Below are positions 33,050-42,334 of a stretch of 64,000 nucleotides of DNA, one piece after another (position 1 is the stretch's first letter; every line of letters begins with the position of its first letter). The translations under genes were made by a program, and so were the position numbers. The notes below the pieces were generated by a model. That model saw only the letters and a list, made by a program, of their open reading frames with translations. It was not told where the DNA came from and made no database searches. Source of the DNA: Apirhabdus apintestini (lineage in GTDB: Bacteria; Pseudomonadota; Gammaproteobacteria; Enterobacterales; Enterobacteriaceae); NCBI GenBank assembly GCA_033977085.1, contig CP138906.1:1674001-1738000 (forward strand), written 5' to 3'.

Positions 33050-34274
33050 TTACACCTTGCGGAGAGTGAGCCGGCGTCCGGCTAACAGTGCGGCAATCAG
33101 CAGGGCTGCGATAAAAGCCGCGACGCCGTGCCAGCCATATTTGTGCCAGAACACCCCGCCGCAGGTACCCGCAAGGCTGGACCCCATATAGTAACTGAAC
33201 AGATATAACGATGAGGCCTGCCCCTTCGCGCGTCGGGCACGGGTGCCTATCCAGCTACTGGCAACGGAATGAGCGCCGAAAAAACCGGTGGTAAACAGCA
33301 GCATTCCGGCACAGATAACCCACAGCGATTGAGGCAGCGTAAGTATCAGACCGAGCAGCATCAGACCGGTGAAAAGTAAAATAATCGGCCCGCGGCCATA
33401 TTGCGCACTTAGTGTACCGGCCTTTGGCGAACTCCACGTTCCGGTGAGATAAGCGACTGAAAGCAAACCCACCACCGCCTGGCTGACGTGCCAGGGGCCT
33501 GCATAAGGCGATATCCGATGTAATTGAATAATGTGACGAATGCGCCCATCAATAAAAAACCTTCGACAAAGAGTAACGGCAAGCCGCCGTCGCGCCAGTG
33601 CAGCCGGAAATTAATAAACAGAGTACGCGGTCGTAATGGTGTGGGGCGAAAGTGGCGTGAGACCGGCAATATTTTCCAAAACATAAAAGCTGCGGCCAGT
33701 GAAAAACAGGCGATGATGGCGAGCGCTGCACGCCAGCCAAAAAATCGGTAACGACACCGCTAAGCAGGCGTCCGCTCATGCCGCCGATAGAGTTACCGCT
33801 GATATAAAGCCCCATAGAAAACGCGACAACGCTGGGATGCATCTCTTCGCTCAGGTAGGTCATTCCAACGGCAGCGACACCGCTCAGCGCAAGTCCGGTT
33901 AATGCGCGCGTAATTAAAATGCCTTCCCAGGCGCTCATAAGTGTGGAAAGCAGGGCGCAGCCAGAAGCAAGCAGCAGAGCCGCTACCATTACGGGCTTGC
34001 GTCCCATAGCATCAGAAACAGGGCCGGTGAAAAGCATGCCCGCTGCCAGAAAGGCGGTAGTGACCGAAAGCGATACGCTGGCGCCCGCTGGCGTAATATT
34101 AAATTCGTATGATAACACCGGCAAAATGGGCTGTACGCAATATATAAGTGCGAAAGTGGCCAGACCGGCGGAAAATAGCGCCAGCGTCACGCGCATAAAG
34201 GCAGGCTGCCCGCGTTTTATATAATTGGAGGCGGAAGGGCGTGCGGCCGACTTCGCTAAAGTTGAGCGGTTCAC
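33050..34274 (-). pseudogene. ynfM: YnfM, MFS efflux-type transporter (two frameshifts)
   Basis: 12-segment major facilitator protein with the MFS motif FTGPVSDAMGRKPVM after the second segment. A GTG start at 34274 (VNRSTLAKSA) with AGGGAA seven bases upstream is preferred over a TTG further out. Breaks lie near 33750 (T run 6, needs 7) and near 33497 (C run 4, needs 5). Corrected, it has about 408 residues against 417 in E. coli. It is divergently transcribed from the LysR gene ynfL, its probable regulator. Confidence 0.9.
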
Positions 34275-34380
34275 GAATAATTCCCTGATAAAAAAGGTGA
34301 ACGGAGGGGCTGACAATAGAATAAAAAGCGATAATTATTCTGTCTAATATATTACTCATCTCAAATAAGACGTTTTACAA

Positions 34381-35303
34381 ATGAATATTGAGCTGCGCCA
34401 CTTGCGTTATTTTGTCGCCGTTGCGGAAGAGCTGCATTTTGGGCGCGCGGCTATTCGGCTAAATATTTCCCAACCTCCTCTTAGCCAGCAAATTAAATTT
34501 CTTGAGCAGACTATCGGCGCACGTCTCTTCACGCGCACGAATCGTCGCGTTAGTTTAACCTTAGCCGGGCAGCATTTCTTAATTGATGCGCGCCAAATTC
34601 TGGGGTTGGTGGGGGCTGCCGCTGCCCGCGCCGGGAGGTTGCATCACGGTGAGAGCGGAGAGCTGCGGCTGGGTTTTACCTCATCAGCGCCGTTCATTCG
34701 GCCCATTTCGCAGGCGCTTTCGTCATTTCGCCGCAACTTTCCGGACGTGCATATTCAGACGCGTGAAATGAACACGCGTGCGCAAATAGCGCCGCTCCAT
34801 GATGAAGATCTGGACTTAGGCATAATGCGCAATACCACTCTACCCGATAGCCTTGCATGGGAACTTATCTTACGTGAGCCCTTGCTTGCGATGCTGCCTT
34901 CTACGCATCCGCTGGCGCGAAGCAATACCGTTTCGCTGGCGGCCCTGGTAAAAGAGCCTTTTGTTTTTTTGACCCACGCGTTGGAACCGGCTTATATGAT
35001 GACATTCTTGGCCTGTTGCATCGCTATGGCTATACGCCGTTTATCACTCAGGAGGTGGGTGAAGCAATGACAATTATTGGCCTGGTGGGCGCCGGGCTTG
35101 GTGTTTCTATTTTGCCTGCCTCTTTTGGACGAGTGGGATTAAAGGATGTAGTTTGGTTGCCTATCCTTGAACCGGACGCAGTCTCTGAATTGTGGCTTGT
35201 TTGGCCGCGCTACCGCGAAATGCCTGCCGTAGCGAAGCGCTTTGCCGCTCTGCTAACCGCTGAAACCGTAAGGGAATGTGCGGTGAATCACAAGCCGAAG
35301 TAA
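34381..35303 (+). pseudogene. ynfL: YnfL, LysR-family transcriptional regulator (one frameshift)
   Basis: N-terminal winged helix MNIELRHLRYFVAVAEELHF with the recognition part LNISQPPLSQQI, then a substrate-binding domain. A T run near 34970 (seven, needs eight) splits it at FVFFDPRVGTGLYDDILGLL. The remainder, QEVGEAMTIIGLVGAGLGV, is complete. The corrected length is 307 residues (297 in E. coli). Divergence from ynfM with 106 bp between starts suggests local control of that transporter. Confidence 0.9.
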
Positions 35304-35379
35304 AAAAATGCACCTGCCGCCGTGTCATTAGCAGATGACCTGTATATTATTTCGAAGCGTGAAAATAAGGGAGTCGGAC

Positions 35380-36609
35380 GTGGTGGCCGAAAGTCAGCCG
35401 GGACATATTGATCAGATTAAGCAAACGAATACCGGGATGGTATATCACCTGATCGACACTTTAGGGCCAGTATCGCGCATCGATCTTTCCAGATTTACTC
35501 AACTGGCACCTGCCAGTATTACTAAAATTGTCCGTGAAATGCTGGATGCTCATTTAGTTCAGGAAACCGAAATCCCGGAATCCGGGGCTCGGGGCCGACC
35601 GGCAACGGGGTTGAATGTCGCCACCGCAGGCTGGCACTATCTGGCGGTGCGTCTGGGGCGCGGCGATATTGCGCTGGCATTACATGATTTGAGCGGGGCG
35701 GTGGTTATCGCCGAAATCGAGGCTCTGTCACCTGATATCCCTGAACAAGCATCCTCATTGTTATCGCGCATCGTACGTAGTATCGATAATTTCTTTACTC
35801 GCAATCAATCAATGCTTGAACGCCTGACGGCGGTGGCCATTACTCTCCCGGGAATTGTTGATACGGGGCGGGGCATTGTGCGCCGGATGCCTTTATATGA
35901 AGGGGTTCACGATATGCCGCTGCGCGCTACTCTTGAGGAGCATATTGGCGTTTCCGTATTTATCCAGCATGACATTAGCGCCTGGACTCTTGCAGAGTCG
36001 ATGTTTGGTGCGGCGAAAGGCGCCAGCGACGTTATTCAGCTTGTGATTGACGATAATGTGGGAGCGGGGGTGATCACCGATGGTCGGCTGCTGCACGCCG
36101 GGAGTAGTAGCCTGGTGGAGATAGGCCATACTCAGGTCGATACTTATGGCAGGCGCTGTTATTGTGGGAATAATGGCTGTCTTGAGACCATTGCCAGCGT
36201 TGAAAGCATTCTGGAACTTGCGCGACAGCAAATGTCTCATTCGATGCGTTCTCTGTTGCATGAGCGCCCATTGTCTATTGCTTCACTTTGCGATGCCGCA
36301 CTGAACGGGGACAGGCTGGCTTGCGATATTATCTCCGGAGTAGGCACCAGCGTCGGGCGCATCCTGGCCATTATGGTTAATTTATTTAATCCTCAAAAAG
36401 TACTTATCGGTTCTCCGTTGAATCAGGCTGCTTCAATTTTATATCCGGTTATTCACGACTGTGTCCGACGTCAGGCGCTGCCAGCCTATAGCCAGGACAT
36501 CCAACTTGTCGGTACGCGCTTTAATAATCAGGGCCGGATGGCCGCCGCGGCGCTGATTAAGGACGCTTTGTATAACGGAACGTTATTAATTCGTTTGCTG
36601 CAAGGCTAA
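35380..36609 (+). CDS. mlc: Mlc, ROK-family global repressor of sugar uptake genes
   Basis: Intact 409-residue repressor (406 in E. coli, also called DgsA), sequestered at the membrane by dephosphorylated PtsG. A winged-helix N-terminus (SRIDLSRFTQLAPASITKIV) is followed by a ROK domain with the zinc motif CYCGNNGC and the preceding GHTQVD. The GTG start at 35380, seven bases after AAGGGAG, gives the E. coli-like VVAESQPGHIDQIK; the track in front lacks similarity. Intact in a neighbourhood where many genes are not. Confidence 0.96.
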   Translation: MVAESQPGHIDQIKQTNTGMVYHLIDTLGPVSRIDLSRFTQLAPASITKIVREMLDAHLVQETEIPESGARGRPATGLNVATAGWHYLAVRLGRGDIALALHDLSGAVVIAEIEALSPDIPEQASSLLSRIVRSIDNFFTRNQSMLERLTAVAITLPGIVDTGRGIVRRMPLYEGVHDMPLRATLEEHIGVSVFIQHDISAWTLAESMFGAAKGASDVIQLVIDDNVGAGVITDGRLLHAGSSSLVEIGHTQVDTYGRRCYCGNNGCLETIASVESILELARQQMSHSMRSLLHERPLSIASLCDAALNGDRLACDIISGVGTSVGRILAIMVNLFNPQKVLIGSPLNQAASILYPVIHDCVRRQALPAYSQDIQLVGTRFNNQGRMAAAALIKDALYNGTLLIRLLQG

Positions 36610-36735
36610 CATTTTTACATATTTCCAAGAAAGCTTGCGCTATCTCAAACCGGCTATAACGCTCTTCTTTTAGACTTCCGTCGCTGAATTATTTTGTTTT
36701 TTGATATTTTCAGGTCTCAACGGCCGGAGTGCTTT

Positions 36736-37439
36736 ATGCTTAAGCGTTTCTTTATTACGGGAACGGATACCGCAGTGGGGAAAACTGTGGTGTCTCGTGC
36801 ACTACTTCAGACGCTGGCCGCTGACGGCGAATGCGTCGTAGGGTATAAGCCGGTAGCGAAAGGAAGTCAGCAGACGGAAGAAGGGCTGCGCAATAAAGAT
36901 GCGCTGGTTTTACAAAGCGTTTCTTCGCTGGCCCTGCCTTATGAAGCCATTAACCCCGTCGCATTTAGCGAGCAGGAAAGCAGCGTGGCGCATAGTTGTC
37001 CCATTAATTATGGTCTGCTGTCTGAAGGGTTGGCCAAACTAGACATGCAGGCAGACTGCGTTGTCGTTGAAGGAACGGGCGGCTGGCGTAGCCTGATGAA
37101 TGACTTACGCCCATTATCTGACTGGGTAGTACAGGAACAGCTCCCGGTATTGCTGGTGGTCGGTATTCAGGAAGGCTGTATTAATCATGCGCTGCTCACG
37201 GCGCAGGCAATTGCCAGCGATGGCCTCCCGCTATTAGGGTGGGTGGCAAATCGAATTAATCCCGGGCTTGCGCACTATGCGGAAATAATTGACGTTCTGA
37301 GTAAAAAATTAAGCGCGCCATTATTAGGGAGTTACCTTATCTACCGCGCCCTGAACAGCGTGATTTAGCCCAATATTTATATCAGGACATTCTTTATCGT
37401 GCGTTGGGTCGCATGCCGGCAGCAAACCAGGCAATATAA
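36736..37439 (+). pseudogene. bioD2: BioD2 (YnfK), dethiobiotin synthetase paralogue (one frameshift)
   Basis: ATP-dependent carboxylase/cyclase-type enzyme with P-loop GTDTAVGKT at residues 8-16 and VVEGTGGW in the middle. The break near 37330 (GGG needs GGGG) separates LLG from ELPYLPRPEQRDLAQYLY. The stop of the restored frame is at 37437-37439, giving 234 residues. It is the second BioD-like protein of enterics, beside mlc as in E. coli. Confidence 0.9.
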
Positions 37440-37822
37440 AATCCTGAGGCACTATTCCTTCGAGACTGAATATAGTTATAAGAAGGAATAGCGCTCTTTC
37501 GTGTAAGCTAAGCTCTCTTATTGGGTTCGATGAACCGTTGCATACTGACTAAAGCTATCTTTCTTTACGTTGTGGATTCAATCCAGCTTACCTATCTATT
37601 CAACGGCCTGATGAGGCGTTTGGCATTGCCTTATCCTGAGCGGTTGATTCGCTCTGCTGATATTACCTGGTACAACCTTTCAAAGACAAAGACAAAGACA
37701 AAGACAAAGACAAAAGGTAATGCCGTTTTTCAACGCTATTAAATAGCGAATACCGCACTGGGCATCAAAAACCTGTCTTTTGGGTGCCGCCTGCGCGCTT
37801 CCATCGCACAGGCAAAGGGAGG
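37440..37822. other. bioD2-osmV convergent spacer
   Basis: 383 bp with no gene. It contains a 10-bp inverted repeat (CTATTCCTTC at 37452-37461 and GAAGGAATAG at 37482-37491) just after bioD2, which may be a terminator stem with a 20-nt loop. It also contains a hexanucleotide tandem repeat. Confidence 0.5.
37681..37715. repeat. hexanucleotide tandem repeat (CAAAGA)5
   Basis: Five perfect CAAAGA units plus CAAAA. The frame 37521-37742 that crosses it would translate it as a run of TK but has no other sign of coding. A candidate variable-number repeat. Confidence 0.9.
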
Positions 37823-38968
37823 TTATCCTTGGGAAATATTTAAGGCCCGGCGCGTGCGCCCTGAACTTAAATAATCCGCAATGTAGTCTTGAGAAATCTC
37901 ACCGCTGTAACGCCCGTCTTCATCCACAATAGGCATCCATACCGTATTATGTTGATACAACTTCGATAACACCACGCGTAGATTTTCTTCGGCCTTGCCG
38001 GTCACCCGGAAGGGATGTAAAAGGTCGGCGCAGACGCCACTGGCGCTGCGCGCCTCGCGGCGTTTAACGTATCCCAAGGGTTTCTCATCATTGTCGACTA
38101 CAGTGATGGCCCGGATATCATTATCATCCATAAGCATAAAGGCTTCAGCCAGAGACATTTGCGCTTTGGCTGTAATCGTTGGTTGACTGTCTGTAACGTC
38201 GCTGGCTTGCACTAACAGTAAGCGCTTCAGGGTGCGATCCTGTCCAACGAAAGAGCCGACAAATTCGTTAGCAGGCTTCGCCAGCAATTCATCCGGGCTG
38301 GCGCACTGTATGATTTTCCCTTTACGAAATACGGCAATTCGATCGCCCAGCTTAAGTGCTTCATCAATATCATGGCTTACTAGCATGACGGTTTTCTTTA
38401 GCTGACGCTGCATATCCAGAAACTCATTCTGGATCACTTCCCGATTTATCGGGTCGACGGCACCAAAGGGTTCATCCATTAACAGCACCGGCGGATCGGC
38501 GGCCAGCGCCCGAATCACTCCGATGCGCTGCTGTTGGCCCCCGGAAAGCTCTTTTGGATAGCGGTTCAAATAATGTTTGGGATCGAGCGCCACCATGCTC
38601 ATTAACTCGCGCGCCCGTTCCCGACAGCGTTTTTTATCCCAACCCAGCATGCGCGGTACGACGGTAATGTTTTCTTCGATGGTCATATTTGGAAATAGAC
38701 CGATTTGCTGAATAACATAACCAATATTGCGCCGTAGCGTAACGGTATCCAGCTCGCTGGTGTTCTGACCATTGATCATTATCGTTCCGCTTGTGGGGGC
38801 GATAAGCCGATTTATCATTTTTAGAGTAGTGGTTTTGCCGCAGCCGGAAGGGCCGAGTAGTACGCACATTTCACCCTCTGGCACATTAAGGCTAACGTCA
38901 TCGACGGCGTTAAAACTCTGACCGCCTTTTTGAGTGAACTGACGGGTTAGGTGTTCCAGTTTAATCAT
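37823..38968 (-). CDS. osmV: OsmV, ATP-binding subunit of the OsmU compatible-solute ABC importer
   Basis: Intact 381-residue ATPase of the ProV/OpuCA class. Walker A is GPSGCGKTT, the signature is LSGGQQQRIG, Walker B is VLLMDEPFG, and two CBS domains follow (AITVVDNDEKPLGYV; VWMPIVDEDGRYSG), used in such systems to sense ionic strength. The gene is last in a four-gene operon osmY-osmX-osmW-osmV. The Salmonella OsmU homologue imports glycine betaine and choline-O-sulfate. Confidence 0.93.
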   Translation of the reverse strand: MIKLEHLTRQFTQKGGQSFNAVDDVSLNVPEGEMCVLLGPSGCGKTTTLKMINRLIAPTSGTIMINGQNTSELDTVTLRRNIGYVIQQIGLFPNMTIEENITVVPRMLGWDKKRCRERARELMSMVALDPKHYLNRYPKELSGGQQQRIGVIRALAADPPVLLMDEPFGAVDPINREVIQNEFLDMQRQLKKTVMLVSHDIDEALKLGDRIAVFRKGKIIQCASPDELLAKPANEFVGSFVGQDRTLKRLLLVQASDVTDSQPTITAKAQMSLAEAFMLMDDNDIRAITVVDNDEKPLGYVKRREARSASGVCADLLHPFRVTGKAEENLRVVLSKLYQHNTVWMPIVDEDGRYSGEISQDYIADYLSSGRTRRALNISQG

Positions 38969-39030
38969 TCTCGTCTCCGAACATGCATTACCGCAATCAG
39001 ATGGCGGTTATAAAAAATTTTCAGTATTGC

Positions 39031-39669
39031 TTACCAGCGCATGAGCGCTTTTTGCACGCCGTGCAAAAGCCAGTCGAGGATGATGGCTAGCAGACAGATG
39101 AGAACGGCGCCGGCGATCAGCATGCGTACATCGCTGCCGCTGATACCATTAAGTAACAGCAGGCCGAGCCCGCCGGCGCCGATTACGGCCGCGATAGCCA
39201 TCACGCCGATATTCATGACTACCGCGGTGCGGATCCCTCCAAAAATAACCGGCATTGCAAGAGGGATCTCAACCCAGCGCAGACGCTGCCAGAACGTCAT
39301 GCCAATGCCCCGGCCCGCCTCACGAAGTTCGGGAGGTAAATTATCAATAGCGGTGAAAGTATTGCGCACGATGGGCAGCAGTGAATAAAGAAAAACGGCG
39401 GTGACCGCAGGTAAAACGCCAATGCCCTGGCCAATCAGCGAGAACAGCGGGATCATCAAGCCAAACAATGCGATAGAAGGAATTGTCAGTACAACAGTTA
39501 CCAGCCCCAAAACAGGAGATGACAACCATTTGTAGCGCACGATTAAAATGCCAAGCGGGACGCCAATAACAATAGCCAGCCCCACGGCGATAGCGACCAG
39601 CAGTAAATGTTGAAGCGTTAACGAGGCCAGATAGCCCGCGTTATCAGCCATATAGTGCAGGGTATCCAT
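39031..39669 (-). CDS. osmW: OsmW, membrane permease of the OsmU importer
   Basis: Intact 212-residue BPD-type permease with about five to six membrane segments. The EAA-loop ELREAGRGIGMTFWQRLRW contacts the ATPase. It begins 9 bp downstream of osmX and ends 62 bp before osmV. Confidence 0.93.
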   Translation of the reverse strand: MDTLHYMADNAGYLASLTLQHLLLVAIAVGLAIVIGVPLGILIVRYKWLSSPVLGLVTVVLTIPSIALFGLMIPLFSLIGQGIGVLPAVTAVFLYSLLPIVRNTFTAIDNLPPELREAGRGIGMTFWQRLRWVEIPLAMPVIFGGIRTAVVMNIGVMAIAAVIGAGGLGLLLLNGISGSDVRMLIAGAVLICLLAIILDWLLHGVQKALMRW

Positions 39670-39678
39670 AACCTCTCC

Positions 39679-40589
39679 TTAAAGTAGCCCTTTTTGGTGC
39701 AGAAAAGCCTGAGCTACCTGCTGCGGCGAGCGATGCTGAATATCGACTTCTGCATTAAGCGTCGAAATCGTGTCGTTATTTAGCAGGGCTGACAAAGTAT
39801 TTAGCGCTTCGGCCAGGCCTGGGTGCGTCTCAAGTATTTCTTTACGTACTACTGGTGTTACCGCATAGCTCGGGAAAAAGTTTTTATCGTCTTTGAGAAC
39901 TTTCAGATCGAAGCCTTTTACGCGTCCATCGGTGGTGTAGATTAGCCCGGCATCGACAAAACCATCGCGAATGGCGTTGTATACCAGACCGGGATCCATT
40001 TGTCTGAGTTGCGGCCGGTCGAGTGACATTTGGTAGGCCTTCTGCAATGGTTTCATACCATCGCTTCGCCCGGCGAATTCCAGGTCAAGCCCCAGCAACC
40101 AATTATTATCGGGGTCAGTTTGGCGGATATGTTCAATCTTACTGACCATTTCTGACATAGTATGGATATTTTCCGCCTCCGCGCGTTTACGCTGCATGGC
40201 GAACGCATAAGTGTTATTCATATCGGCAGGATTAAGCCAAACCAGCCCTTTTTTAGCATCGAGCTTTTTCACCGTGGTATAGCTTTGCTCTGGCGTCATA
40301 CGCTTATTTATATGGTTAAAAATAATTAGCGAGGTGCCCGTATATTCCCATGTGATATCGATTTGTTTGTTCAGCATCGCATTGCGCGAAATGACGGCAG
40401 CGATGTTGGTACGCGGCTCAACCTGAAATCCTTTTTTCTCAGGTAAAGCGCGGTCATCGCTGACAGAATATGCTGTTCTGTAAAGCTTTTTGTTGCCAGT
40501 ACCAGCGGCGCAGCGGATGCGGGAATAACGGCAGCGATTGCGACAAGCGCCATGACCGATTGCAGGATAACTCGGTGGAAAAATGGCAT
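39679..40589 (-). pseudogene. osmX: OsmX, periplasmic substrate-binding protein of OsmU (one frameshift)
   Basis: OpuAC-type binding protein with a signal peptide (LQSVMALVAIAAVIPASA) and a mature start APLVLATKSFTEQHI. The break at 40432-40437 (six T on the plus strand, needs seven) divides YLRKKGFQVEPRTNIAAV. The rest (from ITWEYTGTSLI) is open to 39679. The corrected length is 303 residues. A single slip in an otherwise intact four-gene operon suggests the system is functional. Confidence 0.9.
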
Positions 40590-40602
40590 TAAGAATTCTC
40601 CA

Positions 40603-41313
40603 TCAGGACGTATGTGGGCTTAACCAGCGCCCCAGGGTGGCGAGAAATATATCGAGGATTAATGCAAATATCGCCGTTGCCGCTGCGCCTAAAATTAGAG
40701 TGGGAAAATCGTTCAGATAGATGCCCGGAAAAATAAGCTCACCGTAACTGTTGGCACCAATAAGAAACGCCAGCGGCGCCGTGCCAACATTAATCGCAGT
40801 TGCAATGCGGATCCCGGCAAGAATAACCGGCCATGCATTAGGGAGTTCCACCTGCCAAAGACGCTGCTGGCGCGTCATGCCAATACCTTTGGCCGCCTCA
40901 AGTAATGAAGCAGGTACCGAACACAGCCCGGCGTAGGTGTTACGCACGATAGGAAGAAGGGAGGCTAAAAACAGCGCGGCAATTGCTGGCTTATCGCCAA
41001 TACCGATAATTACCATTGCCAGAGCGAGAACGGCCAGCGGAGGCAACGTGTTGCCAATATTAAAAAGTTGCATCACATATTCAGCCCAGCGCCGGGCAAA
41101 CGGCCGGCTGAGTAATATACCGCTAGGTAGGCCAACCAGCAGCGCCAGCGCCATTGAGCTGAAGACTAATAGCATATGGCGCTGACCCAAATACAGCAGA
41201 TCGACCTTACGCGCTTTTAGCGTATCTGCTCCAATGCCCCAGAAAAGTAATGCTGCTGCAGCAATAATGATCAATGTGATAAATAAAGTGCGCTTTAATA
41301 GCGTTGAGGGCAT
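40603..41313 (-). CDS. osmY: OsmY (OsmU system), second membrane permease
   Basis: Intact 236-residue permease, first gene of the operon, with an EAA-loop LLEAAKGIGMTRQQRLWQV. The name refers to the Salmonella OsmU permease, not the E. coli periplasmic stress protein of the same symbol. It ends 13 bp before osmX. Confidence 0.9.
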   Translation of the reverse strand: MPSTLLKRTLFITLIIIAAAALLFWGIGADTLKARKVDLLYLGQRHMLLVFSSMALALLVGLPSGILLSRPFARRWAEYVMQLFNIGNTLPPLAVLALAMVIIGIGDKPAIAALFLASLLPIVRNTYAGLCSVPASLLEAAKGIGMTRQQRLWQVELPNAWPVILAGIRIATAINVGTAPLAFLIGANSYGELIFPGIYLNDFPTLILGAAATAIFALILDIFLATLGRWLSPHTS

Positions 41314-41629
41314 GCCCGTTATCTCCTTTTATTCTATAAATCGCAGCCGCAGTGTTGAACCAAAAGACAGCAATACCGGGCGCGCACAAAGGGTGTGCTG
41401 CCTTCAACATGCGGTGCGCTCGCGCCATAAGATACACAGACGCTATTGACCTATAGCAAGGGATGGCTGACTCTTCCAGTTTGAGGCGCACATTTACGCT
41501 GGCGCTGAGTGCGATGAACGGACTTGCGGCTTCGCTGGAATGGGGCAGTAGGTAGGTATGACTAAAGGTAATCTTAAATGCACGTCAGGATAGTGACGTG
41601 GTCACTTCTGACGTGCGTTGAACCTGCAA
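41314..41629. other. osmU promoter region
   Basis: 316 bp between dmsD and the osmU operon, both on the minus strand. It holds the presumed osmotically regulated promoter and a large inverted repeat next to the dmsD stop. No gene. Confidence 0.5.
41580..41616 (-). terminator. two-tier inverted repeat after dmsD
   Basis: GCACGTCAG (41580-41588) pairs with CTGACGTGC (41608-41616). Inside, AGTGAC (41592-41597) pairs with GTCACT (41601-41606) around a GTG loop. It is located 14 bp past the dmsD stop. Without a proper U-tract it is a probable but not certain terminator; a protein-binding palindrome is the alternative. Confidence 0.55.
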
Positions 41630-42261
41630 CTATTCGCGATATAAAGGCTTGTCAGGGACCGGAATAAGCAACTCTTTTCGCCATTCCGCCAGCGTTAAAC
41701 GCGCCAGTTCTCCCACGCCTTGCCAGAATGGATGCTCCGCTCCCTTTATAAAACAGGCAAGAAAACGCTCGCTCCAGGGAAATAAATGCCAGGCCAGTAA
41801 TTCATCGACGCGGTTGAATTGCTGTTCTTCCGCAAGCCATGCGGCAAGCATTAGCAGTAAACCGAAATGATCTTCCGGCTCATTAAGGTTCCCGTGATGC
41901 GAGATTCCATGCTGCTGCATCCATTCGCGCAGCGCAAGCGTCGAATCACCAAAGAGAACGCTTTCGCGGTCCAGCCATACCGATCCCCACGGTGGAGATG
42001 GTAAAGCCCAGGGACCAATAAACAAGCGCTGATATGCCTGAGAAAGCGTTTCGTTTGGCTGATTTTGCTGTGCCAGCAACGTGGAAATGTGAGGTAGATC
42101 GGACGATGGTATCGGCCATTCAGTTTCCCAGTCGGCGGTTTTCAGCATCTCAATGACAGGTGTGACGTTGTCACTTGTTGGTTCAAAGTAAAATAGTGCT
42201 CCGAGAACCCGCCCGGTGAGTGCAATAGTTTGATATCTGGTGAGATGAAGCTAGTGTGCAT
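41630..42261 (-). pseudogene. dmsD: DmsD, TorD-family redox-enzyme maturation chaperone (one frameshift)
   Basis: Binds the twin-arginine leader of DMSO-reductase-like enzymes before export. The conserved core is FIGPWALPSPPWGSVWLDRE and then NEPEDHFG. The true start is at 42261 after GAAGGGAAT. The first codons (MHTSFISPDIK) are out of frame with ALTGRVLGALFYFEPTSDN by one base near 42225. The corrected length is about 210 residues (204 in E. coli). It follows the catalytic subunit by 73 bp. Confidence 0.9.
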
Positions 42262-42334
42262 AACATTCCCTTCATGGCGGTTTGTACCGCCATGTCAATC
42301 AAAGAAGGCAGGTTGAATCTGCCATTAAGTAATA

